Below are positions 22,931-30,810 of a DNA stretch of 64,000 bases, piece by piece. The notes below the pieces were generated by a model. The model had not been told where the DNA came from, did not search any database, and saw only the letters and a list, made by a program, of their open reading frames with translations. Both the position numbers and the translations under genes were made by a program. The DNA lies in contig NZ_BLAF01000047.1 of the NCBI RefSeq assembly GCF_009687885.1, positions 2,565-66,564 of the forward strand. The letters are read 5' to 3'. How positions within the stretch are numbered: position 1 is the stretch's first letter; each line of letters begins with the position of its first letter. The stretch comes from Acrocarpospora pleiomorpha. Its GTDB lineage: Bacteria; Actinomycetota; Actinomycetes; Streptosporangiales; Streptosporangiaceae.

Positions 22931-23566
22931 TCAGACGGTGACGATGACGGCATAGCGTTCGTCGTCGATCGTCCGGCCCCAGAGAGTGGGATCGGTGAGT
23001 GGTTCGACGCATGACTCGGAGGCGAGTGGCCGCAGGGTGGCCGAAAGGGTGTCGGCGCTGACACCGCCCGTCCAGGGCAGGCCGTCCGCGTAGGCGGTGC
23101 CGTCGCCGGGAGTGTTCCAGCGGCCTTCGACGAGCACGAGGCGCCCGCCCGGGCGGGTCATGGAGATCCAGTGGCGCAGGGTGGCGGGCGGGTCGGGCAG
23201 TGTCCAGAGCAGGTGCCTGGAGAGGACGACGTCGAAGTCCTGCTCCAGGGGCGGGTCGCCGGCGTCTCCGACCAGGATCCGGGCGTCGAATCCGGCCGCG
23301 GCGAGCTTCCGGCGGGCGTGTCCGGCCATGTTCGGTGACAGGTCGACGCCGACCACGCGGTGTCCCTGTTCGGCGAGCAGCAGCGACAGGGAGCCGGTTC
23401 CGCAGCCGGCGTCGAGGACGTCCACCGGTGCGGCGGGCATCCAGGAGGAGAGCCGTTCCGCCCACGCGGCCCGCACCTGTGGGTCCCGCAACCCGTGGTC
23501 GGCCTCCTGATCGAAACCGGCCGCGGCGGCGTCCCAGTACTCGGCGATGGAAGGCGGTGCTGCCAT
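22931..23566 (-). CDS. Class I SAM-dependent methyltransferase
   Basis: 211 residues. Motif I VDVLDAGCGTGSLSLLLAEQ (about 48-67), followed by GVDLSPNMAGHARRK (acidic ribose-binding residue, about 73-87), then DVVLSRHLLWTLPDP and a MTRPGGRLVLVEG strand. This is the Methyltransf_11/25 type. The substrate cannot be inferred. Its stop is 1 base from the stop of the convergent histidine kinase gene. Confidence 0.88.
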   Translation of the reverse strand: MAAPPSIAEYWDAAAAGFDQEADHGLRDPQVRAAWAERLSSWMPAAPVDVLDAGCGTGSLSLLLAEQGHRVVGVDLSPNMAGHARRKLAAAGFDARILVGDAGDPPLEQDFDVVLSRHLLWTLPDPPATLRHWISMTRPGGRLVLVEGRWNTPGDGTAYADGLPWTGGVSADTLSATLRPLASESCVEPLTDPTLWGRTIDDERYAVIVTV

Positions 23567-23606
23567 GCGCCCATCGTCGATCAGCCCGCGCGGCGCGTCC
23601 AGGTGG

Positions 23607-23951
23607 CTAGGCCGGGAGGTGTTCCTGGGCCCAGTGGGAGATCTGGTCGAGGGCGGGCATGAGGGCCAGGCCGCTCGTGGTCAGCGCGTACGAGACCGTG
23701 ACCGGGGGGCCCTCGTCCACGGTGCGGGTGATGAGACCGGCCTCGGTCAGTTCGGAGAGGCGGTCGGAGAGCACTGAATCGCTCACGCCGACGATCGCGC
23801 GGGAGAGTTCCCGGAATCCGGCGGGGCCGCTGCGCAGGCAGCCGAGCACGATGCCGCTCCACCGCTTCCCGAGCAGGGTGAACGCACGCGTCAGGGCGGC
23901 GTCGCCACGAACACACTCGCTGGCCGCGAGGTTCGAAGGCAGCTTGGGCAT
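23607..23951 (-). CDS. HxlR-family transcriptional regulator
   Basis: 114 residues. The winged helix carries the family marks FTLLGKRWSGIVLGCL (about 24-39), GFRELSRAIVGVSDSVLSDRL (about 45-65) and VSYALTTSGLAL (about 85-96). HxlR proteins lack a ligand domain and often sense reactive electrophiles or redox state through Cys; here two Cys (C13, C38) are present. It is divergent from an FAD oxidoreductase, with a TTGCTAG triple repeat between them, so it probably represses both genes. Confidence 0.9.
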   Translation of the reverse strand: MPKLPSNLAASECVRGDAALTRAFTLLGKRWSGIVLGCLRSGPAGFRELSRAIVGVSDSVLSDRLSELTEAGLITRTVDEGPPVTVSYALTTSGLALMPALDQISHWAQEHLPA

Positions 23952-23976
23952 GGGTCCATGCTAGCCCACCTAGATG

Positions 23977-24001
23977 TTGCTAGCTTTTTGCTAGTTGCTA
24001 G
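23977..24001. promoter_or_regulatory. Triple TTGCTAG repeat, HxlR operator candidate
   Basis: TTGCTAG occurs exactly at 23977-23983, 23988-23994 and 23995-24001. CTAG also appears at 23960-23963. CTAG is rare in such GC-rich DNA, so four copies within 42 bases of a divergent promoter is notable. The position fits repression of both hxlR-type and oxidoreductase genes. Confidence 0.5.
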
Positions 24002-24043
24002 TATCCTCATCGCCACATCTCAATTGCGAGTGAGGATGGTTAG

Positions 24044-25138
24044 ATGATCGACAACTCTGAGACCCGCCCGAGCGTCGTCGTGCTCGGTGGTGGATATGCC
24101 GGATTCAAGCTCGCCAAGGCGCTGGACGACATCGCCGACGTGACGCTCGTCGACCCCTCCGACACGTTCATGCACAACGCCGCGTCCTGGCGCACCCTGG
24201 TCGAGCCGGACTGGCTGGACCGGATCTTCCTGCCCCTGGACCGGCTGCTGACACACGGGCGCTTCGTCCGGGACCAGGCCGTGGCGGTGGACGGGAGGCA
24301 GGTGACGCTCGCCTCGGGCGGGCGGCTCGAACCCGACTACCTGGTCCTGGCGACCGGCTCGGCCTACCCGTTCCCGGCCAAGAGCGACGTGCCGGACGCC
24401 GAGAAGACCCGGGCCAGGATCAGGGAGGCGCACGAGGCCCTGCGCGGCGCCGAGCGGGTGCTCGTGGTCGGCGCGGGACCCGCCGGTCTCGAACTCGCCG
24501 GCGAGATCAAGGCGTTCTTCCCCGCCAAGCGCGTCACCATCGCCGACGTCGCCCCCGACGTCCTGCCGGGCCCGTTCGAGCAGGAGCTCCGCGACGAGCT
24601 GCGCGCCCAGCTCGACCAGCTGGGCATCGAGCTCAAGCTCGGCAGCCCGCTGACCGAGCTGCCGGCCGCGGCGCCCGCCACCCCCGCCTCGATCGCGGTC
24701 ACCACCCAGGCGGGCGACAAGCTCACCGCCGACATCTGGTTCCGCTGTTTCGGCGTCGTCCCGCGGACCGGCTACCTGACCGGCGCGCTGGCCGGGGCGC
24801 GGAACGGGCGCGGCTACGTCCGCGTCGACAAGTTCCTGCGGGCCGGCGGCCTGGACCGGGTGTACGCCATCGGCGACATCGCCGACGCCGACCGCGACAC
24901 CGTGGGCTCGGCCAACGCGCAGGCCGACCTGGTGGCGGGCAACATCCGCAGCGAGATCACCGGAGCGGGCGAGCAGGCCGCCTACCAGCAGGTGCCGCCC
25001 ATGGTCATCGTGCCGCTGGGCCCCGAGGGCGGCGCCGGTCAGCTCCCCGGCCAGGGCGTCTTCGGCGCCGAGACGGCCGCCGGCATCAAGGGCAGGGAGC
25101 TGTTCGTGGACGTGTACGCCGGGATGTTCGACGCCTGA
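24044..25138 (+). CDS. FAD-dependent NAD(P)H oxidoreductase (AIF/NDH-2 like)
   Basis: 364 residues. FAD-binding start SVVVLGGGYAGFKLAKALDD (about 10-29), second Rossmann for NAD(P)H VLVVGAGPAGLELAGEIKAF (about 141-160), and the late FAD motif VYAIGDIADAD (about 272-282). No active-site Cys pair is seen, so it is not a disulfide reductase. The fold matches apoptosis-inducing-factor or type II NADH dehydrogenase-like enzymes, which reduce quinones or ferredoxins. It is divergent from, and probably controlled by, the HxlR gene. Its last 100 bases overlap the convergent creatininase-like gene. Confidence 0.88.
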   Translation: MIDNSETRPSVVVLGGGYAGFKLAKALDDIADVTLVDPSDTFMHNAASWRTLVEPDWLDRIFLPLDRLLTHGRFVRDQAVAVDGRQVTLASGGRLEPDYLVLATGSAYPFPAKSDVPDAEKTRARIREAHEALRGAERVLVVGAGPAGLELAGEIKAFFPAKRVTIADVAPDVLPGPFEQELRDELRAQLDQLGIELKLGSPLTELPAAAPATPASIAVTTQAGDKLTADIWFRCFGVVPRTGYLTGALAGARNGRGYVRVDKFLRAGGLDRVYAIGDIADADRDTVGSANAQADLVAGNIRSEITGAGEQAAYQQVPPMVIVPLGPEGGAGQLPGQGVFGAETAAGIKGRELFVDVYAGMFDA

Positions 25139-25638
25139 TCCTCGCTGAGGAGCGTCATCACGGCTCGGAACCTGCCGACGAGGGAACCGAGCGCCTTCTC
25201 GGTGGACGAATGGTGGGCGGCGGCCCAGTCCTCGCCGGTGGGGAAGAGCGCCAGGCGCATGCCCCGCTCGTTCGCCTCCTGGACGACGTCGGCCAGCGTG
25301 CGCTGGTCGACGTCGGCGCTCACCATCACCAGCGCGGTGATCTCGCCTCGCGCCACCGACGAGTAGATGCCGCTGAGCAGCGCGGAGAGGGTTCGCGAGA
25401 TCGTCCCCGGCCCGTCGTTCGCGCCGAAGATGGTCACAGGCGGAAGCACCACGAGCGGGAAGTTGCGGGACAGCTCCGCGGCGATCGCGCACGCCATCGG
25501 GGTGTCACTGGTCTCCGCCTGGTCGCCGTCCTGACCGACCCGGCCCACGGGTAAGACCGCGACGGTGGCGGTCCCGGCATGTCCGTCGAGGCGATTCACG
25601 AGGGTTACGACCTCCCAGGTGGTCTTCCGCCCGCTCAT
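25039..25638 (-). CDS. Creatininase-like protein lacking the metal-site motif
   Basis: 199 residues. The pattern VAVLPVGRVGQDGDQAETSDTPMACAIAAEL (about 26-57), then LPPVTIFGANDG and SGIYSSVARGEITALVMVSA follows the core strands of creatininase-family amidohydrolases. In real enzymes the first segment holds Glu and His metal ligands (E-x-H-G); here it reads GQDG, so catalysis is doubtful. The C-terminal 33 residues lie antisense to the oxidoreductase gene and match nothing, suggesting the original end was lost. A long inverted repeat lies 10 bases upstream. It could be a small-molecule-binding or decayed protein. Confidence 0.6.
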   Translation of the reverse strand: MSGRKTTWEVVTLVNRLDGHAGTATVAVLPVGRVGQDGDQAETSDTPMACAIAAELSRNFPLVVLPPVTIFGANDGPGTISRTLSALLSGIYSSVARGEITALVMVSADVDQRTLADVVQEANERGMRLALFPTGEDWAAAHHSSTEKALGSLVGRFRAVMTLLSEDQASNIPAYTSTNSSLPLMPAAVSAPKTPWPGS

Positions 25639-25648
25639 TTTGATGACA

Positions 25649-25691
25649 TGGCACGAAATATGTCAACGATATTCAGAAATATTTCGTGCCA
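25649..25691. repeat. 43-bp inverted repeat upstream of the creatininase-like gene
   Basis: TGGCACGAAATAT (25649-25661) and ATATTTCGTGCCA (25679-25691) are perfect 13-base inverted arms around a 17-base spacer. A related half-site GAAATGTTTCGTG lies at 25744-25756. The right arm also contains GAAATATTTC, a short palindrome in itself. The DNA is AT-rich for this genome. Placement just before a start codon suggests an operator; no regulator is adjacent except the TetR gene 250 bases away. Confidence 0.6.
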
Positions 25692-25855
25692 ATTAACCGC
25701 TTAAGTCGGCATTTGCCAGGCTTAACGTGGCCAAACTCATCCTGAAATGTTTCGTGTTCATCAAGTTCGCTCGTGATCAGGACTAGAACGGGCGTGGCCA
25801 AGGGCGCTCGCTCGGCTTCGTGACATGCCCGCTGTTCGCCGACGCCGAAACTGTG

Positions 25856-25926
25856 GTACGCGCACACGGATCCACACCGATGAGCACGGCTGGCGGCTGG
25901 TCGCCGCGCACGTCAGCCCTGGGTGA
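25856..25926 (+). pseudogene. Possible tail of an NTF2/SnoaL-like gene
   Basis: One frame reads TRIHTDEHGWRLVAAHVSPG and stops at 25926. Many DUF4440/NTF2-like proteins end in a W-R-(I/L)-V-x-x-H-x-SPG strand. Nothing upstream continues the domain in any frame, and the fragment overlaps the end of the tetR gene on the other strand. This is a weak call based on about 20 residues. The rest of 25692-25912 shows only the half-site at 25744 and no gene. Confidence 0.2.
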
Positions 25927-26581
25927 GGGGCTGGCCGAGCAGGGTGTCGGCCATGGTCTCGGCCAGCCAGGCCTCCCATCGGTCGACGCTCCAGCCGCGC
26001 CGTCGTACCAGCCGGTTGACCAGGTCGGGCGCGGTGAACGTCCATAGGATGTCGGCGGCCTCCTCGGGCGAGAGGCCGGGCTTGAGGCCGAACTTCTCCG
26101 CGATGTGGCGGGCGACGCCGCCGGTGCCGATGGCCCGTTCCTGTTCCATGGTGTCCACGATCCGGCGCACCTCGCGGTCACCGGCGGCGCCCTCGGAGAT
26201 CAGGATCGGCAGCAGCGATCCCACCCGGTCGTAGATCTCGCGGCTCATCCGGGCGTACAGGGCCAGGCAGGTCCGCCCGTCCGGCGCCGATCGCATGGCC
26301 TGCGCCGTGGGCCGGTCGATCATCGGCAGCGGGTCGGTGTCGCCGGCCAGCATCATGTCGTAGACGGCCTTCAGCACCGCCGCCTTGCCGCCGACGGTGT
26401 TGTAGACCGTCTGCACGCTCACGGCGGCCCGGGCGGCGATCGCGTCCACCGTCGTGCCCGTGTAGCCGCGGCGCAGGAACAGCGCCCGCGCCGCGTCCAG
26501 GACCCGCTGGCGGGTGGCGCGGCTCTGCTCCGCGCGCACGGCGCTGGAATAGGGTCCCCGGCCACCCGCCGATCCGCTCAC
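25913..26581 (-). CDS. TetR-family transcriptional regulator
   Basis: 222 residues from GTG 26581, which overlaps the TGA of the upstream SnoaL-like gene (GTGA). DNA-binding domain about 18-65: RQRVLDAARALFLRRGYTGT then VDAIAARAAVSVQTVYNTVG. The C-terminal ligand domain is typical of the TetR_C type (RTCLALYARMSREIYDRVG). It is the second gene of a SnoaL-TetR pair and probably controls it. Ligand unknown. Confidence 0.88.
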   Translation of the reverse strand: MSGSAGGRGPYSSAVRAEQSRATRQRVLDAARALFLRRGYTGTTVDAIAARAAVSVQTVYNTVGGKAAVLKAVYDMMLAGDTDPLPMIDRPTAQAMRSAPDGRTCLALYARMSREIYDRVGSLLPILISEGAAGDREVRRIVDTMEQERAIGTGGVARHIAEKFGLKPGLSPEEAADILWTFTAPDLVNRLVRRRGWSVDRWEAWLAETMADTLLGQPLTQG

Positions 26582-27018
26582 GCCGTCAGGATGCCATCGA
26601 TCGCGGGCGGCGCGGGCGGGGTCAGCGCGCCGACCTGCCAGAGCACGCTGAGCTCGTCGCGCACGCCCCAGTGCTCGACGAGCAGCCCGTCCCGCTCCCG
26701 GTAGAGATGCATGGTGGGCATGGCGTACGGCTTGCCGGTGGCCGGGAAGCCGAGATGGTCGGTGTCGTGCACCCCGTGCGCGGTGGCGCGGATCGCCACC
26801 ATGTCCTCCTTGGCGACGATCTCGTGCACCTCGTACCGGATCTTCAGCGTGTCGTGCAGCCAGCGCAGCGTGGCCCCGTACGCGGCCCGCCCCCTCGGCA
26901 CCCACGGCGGCGCGCCGTGATCGGCGAAGTCCTCGCTGACGAGCGCGTCCAGCCGCGCGATCTCCCCGGTGTGCAGCACATCGAGCACATCCCAGGCGAG
27001 CCTCTCGACGTTGATCAT
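26578..27018 (-). CDS. SnoaL-like polyketide cyclase / ester cyclase family protein
   Basis: 146 residues from ATG 27018 with GGGGAA upstream. The NTF2-like cone fold shows LVSEDFADHGAPPWVPRGRA (about 28-47), LKIRYEVHEIVAKEDMVAIRATAHGVHDTDHLGFPATGK and LLVEHWGVRDELSVLWQVG. This group includes SnoaL-type ring-closing enzymes but most members have no known role. Translationally coupled to the TetR gene downstream. No polyketide genes lie nearby. Confidence 0.82.
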   Translation of the reverse strand: MINVERLAWDVLDVLHTGEIARLDALVSEDFADHGAPPWVPRGRAAYGATLRWLHDTLKIRYEVHEIVAKEDMVAIRATAHGVHDTDHLGFPATGKPYAMPTMHLYRERDGLLVEHWGVRDELSVLWQVGALTPPAPPAIDGILTA

Positions 27019-27146
27019 GGTGATTCCCCATCCGCTGAATGAATTCGGTAGAACCACGTTCCAGCGATCCACTCGCGAACGGCAAGGAAATTGGAACGAT
27101 CGGCGATGCCGTTCCAGCCAACGGCCCGCTTCGCGATCCCCTAGGT

Positions 27147-27578
27147 TCAGGGGAGCCGCTCGCGGCTTATGACCGTCCGGAAATCGGCCAACTGCCGGCT
27201 GTCGGTGCGGCGCATGGCGGTGCGGATCAACGGCCCGAGCAGCGTCCAGGGGAACCCCCTGACCTCGACGTCCGCGGTCAGGCGGGCACGTGTCCGATCC
27301 CCAGCCGCCTCCAGCAGGTACGAATACCGTGCCGTCACGCTGCCCTGCTCGGAGATGAGCGTCAGGGAACGGCCGGGCTCCAGAGCGGATATGTGGCTCT
27401 CGCGGGTTTTGCCACGGGCTCGGAAGGCGAGGGTGGCGCCCACCTCCGTGCCCGGGTCGGCGTGCATGGACTCCACGCCCTTCATCCAGCGCGGCGCCCG
27501 CTCCCAGTCGGTGAGCTCGCGCCACACCTCGGCGATGGGACGATCGATGACGGTGCTGACCTCGAAAGCGCGCTTCAT
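27147..27578 (-). CDS. SRPBCC-family protein
   Basis: 143 residues. The START/Bet v1-like fold is recognised from the first strand and helix, FEVSTVIDRPIAEVWRELTD (about 5-24), W-x-x-APRWMKGVESM, and the C-terminal long helix (LLGPLIRTAMRRTDSRQLAD). These proteins bind hydrophobic ligands or act as aromatase/cyclases; this one has no known partner. It may belong with the SnoaL and TetR genes downstream, 128 bases away. Confidence 0.8.
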   Translation of the reverse strand: MKRAFEVSTVIDRPIAEVWRELTDWERAPRWMKGVESMHADPGTEVGATLAFRARGKTRESHISALEPGRSLTLISEQGSVTARYSYLLEAAGDRTRARLTADVEVRGFPWTLLGPLIRTAMRRTDSRQLADFRTVISRERLP

Positions 27579-27623
27579 GCGGCCAGCATCCCCGCGCGGG
27601 CGGCGCCCCCACTTGTACGGAAT

Positions 27624-28454
27624 TCACATCTCAGGCACGAAACCCGGTTCATGCTGGGCGAACACGGCACGCTGGGCGGCCACGTAACCGGACGGGGTGA
27701 CACCCGTGTGACGCTTGAAATCCCGGATGAAATGGCTCTGGTCGAACCACCCCCAAGCCGTGGCGAGGTCGGCCCAGTTCAGTTCGGCATGGATGTCGAC
27801 GCTTTCGAGGAGCCTGCGAAGGCGCAGAATCCGGCTGAGCGCACGCGGCGTCAGGCCGACCGTCCGCACGAATTCGCGGTCGAGATGCGCGTGCGTGACC
27901 CCCAGTTCGTACGCCAGTTCCGAAATCCGCCGCAAAGGATTCTCCTCCAGCGCGGCCACGGCGGCGGCGCACCGCTGCCATCCGTTCTCCGCCGGCCCCA
28001 ACCCGAGAACCAGCGTCTCCTCGGTCATGTCCAGGCACGCGAACGGGTCGCTCTCACCGAGCAGCGCCGCGCGCAGCGGCTCCGCGGCGGCCCAGTTCTC
28101 GATCAGGTCGACCACCCGCCCTCGCAGCGGGGCGGGCTCCACGCCGAAGAGCGCCCGGCAGCCGACCGCCGAGGAGACGATCCCCACCGCCAGGGTCTCC
28201 GCCGTCGGCGCGTTGATCACCGGACCGACATGGGGTCCGGCCAGCCAGCCGCGCTCGGCGAGAAAGGGCACGCCCGCCCCGTTACGCGGCACCTGCAGAA
28301 TGGCCGGACCCAGCACGAGCACCGCCACGGTGGACCCCGTCGGAGCGATGCGTTCCCGCGCGTACGTGATCCGCCCCCGAGCGAACCAGATCGACTCGGT
28401 GAACGGTTCGAGCGGCGGACCGGGTTTCCTTATCTCGAACTCGAACTCCACCAC
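27624..28454 (-). CDS. AraC-family transcriptional regulator (DUF6597-type N-terminus)
   Basis: 276 residues from GTG 28454 with GGGAG upstream. N-terminal sensor part (PPLEPFTESIWFARGRITYA, then RIAPTGSTVAVLVLG) is the type found with AraC regulators of unknown ligand. The C-terminal helix-turn-helix pair: ISELAYELGVTHAHLDREFV (about 189-208) and LATAWGWFDQSHFIRDFKRH (about 238-257), followed by TGVTPSGY. The first codons lie within a 22-base sequence that is repeated at the end of the upstream gene. Confidence 0.88.
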   Translation of the reverse strand: MVEFEFEIRKPGPPLEPFTESIWFARGRITYARERIAPTGSTVAVLVLGPAILQVPRNGAGVPFLAERGWLAGPHVGPVINAPTAETLAVGIVSSAVGCRALFGVEPAPLRGRVVDLIENWAAAEPLRAALLGESDPFACLDMTEETLVLGLGPAENGWQRCAAAVAALEENPLRRISELAYELGVTHAHLDREFVRTVGLTPRALSRILRLRRLLESVDIHAELNWADLATAWGWFDQSHFIRDFKRHTGVTPSGYVAAQRAVFAQHEPGFVPEM

Positions 28455-28577
28455 GACTCCCGTACCGATAGGCGACCACCGTGACGGGCCGGAGCCCCGT
28501 CATATTCAAGCGGCTCGCGGGGGGATCGTGTGGCGCCGGTAGGCGTACGACACGACTTATCTCGAACTCGAACTCCA
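28429..28577. repeat. Pair of exact 22-bp direct repeats, 127 bp apart
   Basis: A 22-base sequence starting CTTATCTCGAACTCG occurs at 28429-28450 and 28556-28577 with no mismatch. The first copy encodes the start of the AraC protein (VEFEFEI on the minus strand); the second, read in another frame, encodes the final SSSSR and stop of the PARG-like protein. The 105 bases between hold no gene. The pattern suggests duplication or slipped recombination that replaced the end of the upstream gene. Confidence 0.65.
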
Positions 28578-29396
28578 CGACGTGAAACGGTCGGCGAACG
28601 CGGCTCGGTTGGTGGATTCGGGTGAACGGTCCCAGACCGCGAACACCACCCGTTCGAACACGGTTGAGAATGCGCCGGTGAGGTGGGTGTGGAATGCGTC
28701 GGCGACCTCGCGCGGGTCGTTGCGGAACACCCCGCAGCCCCAGGCACCGAGGACCAGCTGGCGCGCGCCGTGGTGGGCGGCCACCGCCAGTACGCGTTCC
28801 GCGCGCTGGTAGAGCGCGCGCTGGATCGCATTCCGCGCGTTCGGGTCACGGCGCAGCGCTTCTCCGGCGTTGGGAGCGGGAGAGGTCAGCAAGGAGACGC
28901 GATACGGATCGGCCAGCAATCGGCCGTTGTCGTCGCGGTGCACCGGGACGTCGGGAGACCAGATGACGCGGTGGCTGTAGAGCAGGTCAGGGGAGGCCCG
29001 GTGGGCGGCGTAGTAGTCGGGAGCCTGGAGCAGGCAGGGATACAACAGGGCGTTGCGGCAGAGGTCCTCTTCCTGGGCCTTCGCGCCGCCCAGATAGCCG
29101 CCTCCGGGGTTCCGGGCCGAGGCGAAGTTCAAAACGGCGATCCGTTCGGCCTTGGCGACGTGGAGCCGCCGTGCGGCCTGGAGGCTGCTTTCGGCGGTCA
29201 CCTCGAAAGACGTCCGGTGAGCGGTCACCGTGTGGGGCAGGTCGATGCGCTCGTCCGGCGGATGGCTCACCGTGCCGGAGATCGCCGCCTCCAGGGCCGG
29301 GCCCACGACGACGACGGTGCCATCGTCGGTCGTGTACTCGCCCTCGGCGATGATCTGCGCGTTGACACCCGCGATTCCCCGCAGTCTTCCACTCAC
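28557..29396 (-). CDS. Microbial-type poly(ADP-ribose) glycohydrolase (TIGR02452, macrodomain)
   Basis: 279 residues. Residues 95-135 hold the family core: IAVLNFASARNPGGGYLGGA then KAQEEDLCRNALLYPCL. The GGG loop followed by QEE is the catalytic PARG signature, with the two glutamates acting on ADP-ribose. Later LVLGAWGCGVFRNDP (about 213-227) is the second macrodomain loop. Such enzymes remove ADP-ribose from proteins, DNA or RNA and are sometimes part of conflict systems. The last residues (SWSSSSR) come from the 22-base repeat and are probably not original. It is divergent from the MFS gene. Confidence 0.92.
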   Translation of the reverse strand: MSGRLRGIAGVNAQIIAEGEYTTDDGTVVVVGPALEAAISGTVSHPPDERIDLPHTVTAHRTSFEVTAESSLQAARRLHVAKAERIAVLNFASARNPGGGYLGGAKAQEEDLCRNALLYPCLLQAPDYYAAHRASPDLLYSHRVIWSPDVPVHRDDNGRLLADPYRVSLLTSPAPNAGEALRRDPNARNAIQRALYQRAERVLAVAAHHGARQLVLGAWGCGVFRNDPREVADAFHTHLTGAFSTVFERVVFAVWDRSPESTNRAAFADRFTSWSSSSR

Positions 29397-29540
29397 GCAA
29401 CCGCATGGTAGGCCGTGATCGTCTCACCGGCCGAATGGTTTACCGGCTACCGGGCCGCGCGGCCGGTTGTCGGACCAACGTTTGGACGACGTCGCCGCTG
29501 GCCGTTAAGGTGTCCGGCGGGAGCTGGTGGAGGTGACACC

Positions 29541-30797
29541 GTGACAGCGCGACCACCGGCACCGCCGCAGGTCATGAGCCGTCGGCTGACCTTCCTGTTC
29601 GCCGTGGCAGCGGGTGCCGCGGTCGGCAACCTGTACTGGGCGCAGCCGCTGCTCGACTTCATCGCGGATGATCTGGGCGCCTCCACCGCGATCGCGGGCT
29701 GGCTGGTCACCGCGAGCCAGCTCGGATACGCGGCCGGGATCCTGCTGCTCGTGCCGCTCGGCGACGTGCTCAACCGGCGCAAGCTCATCCCGATCATGAT
29801 GCTGTGTTCCGCGGTCGCGCTCGTCCTGTGTGCCGTGGCGCCGTCGTTCGGCGTTCTTCTTCTCGCGATCACGGTGCTGGGGGTGACGACCGTTTCCGGG
29901 CAGATCCTCACTCCGCTCGCCGGGGATCTAGCCGATGAGGCTCATCGTGGCCGCGTGGTCGGGACCGTTGTGTCGGGCATTCTCACCGGCATCCTGACCT
30001 CCCGTACGATCAGCGGACTCGTCGCCGACACCGCCGGGTGGCGCACGATCTTCGTCCTCGCCGCAGCCGTCGCCGTCATTCTCGCGTTCCTGCTCTACTG
30101 GGCGATTCCGCCGCTGGCGCCGAAGACACGCGTGGCCTATCCCGCGTTGATCGCCTCCGTCGCGGCGGTCGTCCTGCGGGAACGGAGCGTGCGATGGACG
30201 CTGGTCCTCGCCGCCACCGGGTTCGCCGCCTTCACCATGTTCTGGACGGCGCTGACGTTCCTGCTCAGCGGGCCGCCGTTCCACTATCCGGTGTCCGTGA
30301 TCGGGCTGTTCGGGCTGGGCGGGCTCGCCGGCGCGCTCGCCGCTCAACGCGCCGGGCGCCTGCATGACCGAGGCTGGTCGCTTCCGGCCACCGGCGCGAC
30401 ATGGGGGCTGACCCTCATTGCCTTCCTCGTCGCGGCGTTCGCCAGCCGCTCCGTCGTCCTCATCCTCGTCGTGGTCGTCGTTCTCGACGCCGCCCTGCAG
30501 GCGCACGGCATCCTCAGCCAGACCCGGGTCTTCGCCGTCTCGGGCGATGCTCGCAGCAGGCTCAACACCGCCTACGTCACCTGCAACTTCATCGGCGGCG
30601 CCATCGGCTCCGCCGCCGCGGCAGTCCTCTGGTCCGCCGGTGGGTGGACGGCCGTCGCGATCGCGGGCGTGGCGCTCAGCTGCTTCGCGCTCACCGTGTG
30701 GGCGGCCGGGCGTCGAGGCCCGCTTGTCGTGGGCGGGGGCGCCACCGTCGACCTGGCCAGCCCCACCCCATCGGCGGACACCACAAGCCGCGCTTAG
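29541..30797 (+). CDS. MFS transporter (12-helix efflux type)
   Basis: 418 residues from GTG 29541 with GGTGGAGGTG upstream. Twelve membrane helices; the motif A-like loop between helices 2 and 3 reads GDVLNRRKLIP (about 75-85) and a second one, DEAHRGRVVG, follows helix 4. NLYWAQPLLDFIADDL in helix 1 is typical of the YnfM/Bcr-like arabinose-efflux group. Substrate unknown. No regulator is adjacent other than the XRE-cupin gene, which belongs to the neighbouring operon. Confidence 0.88.
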   Translation: MTARPPAPPQVMSRRLTFLFAVAAGAAVGNLYWAQPLLDFIADDLGASTAIAGWLVTASQLGYAAGILLLVPLGDVLNRRKLIPIMMLCSAVALVLCAVAPSFGVLLLAITVLGVTTVSGQILTPLAGDLADEAHRGRVVGTVVSGILTGILTSRTISGLVADTAGWRTIFVLAAAVAVILAFLLYWAIPPLAPKTRVAYPALIASVAAVVLRERSVRWTLVLAATGFAAFTMFWTALTFLLSGPPFHYPVSVIGLFGLGGLAGALAAQRAGRLHDRGWSLPATGATWGLTLIAFLVAAFASRSVVLILVVVVVLDAALQAHGILSQTRVFAVSGDARSRLNTAYVTCNFIGGAIGSAAAAVLWSAGGWTAVAIAGVALSCFALTVWAAGRRGPLVVGGGATVDLASPTPSADTTSRA

Positions 30798-30810
30798 CCC
30801 AAGCCGACAG

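Noticed and set aside
25673..25867. Small 64-codon frame in the AT-rich gap before the tetR gene
   Set aside because: No ribosome site and no recognisable domain, and it overlaps the inverted repeat region, so it is more likely regulatory DNA.
26578..27578. Polyketide biosynthesis cluster suggested by SnoaL-like and SRPBCC genes
   Set aside because: No ketosynthase, acyl carrier protein or tailoring set is present. These folds are common in stand-alone actinomycete operons.
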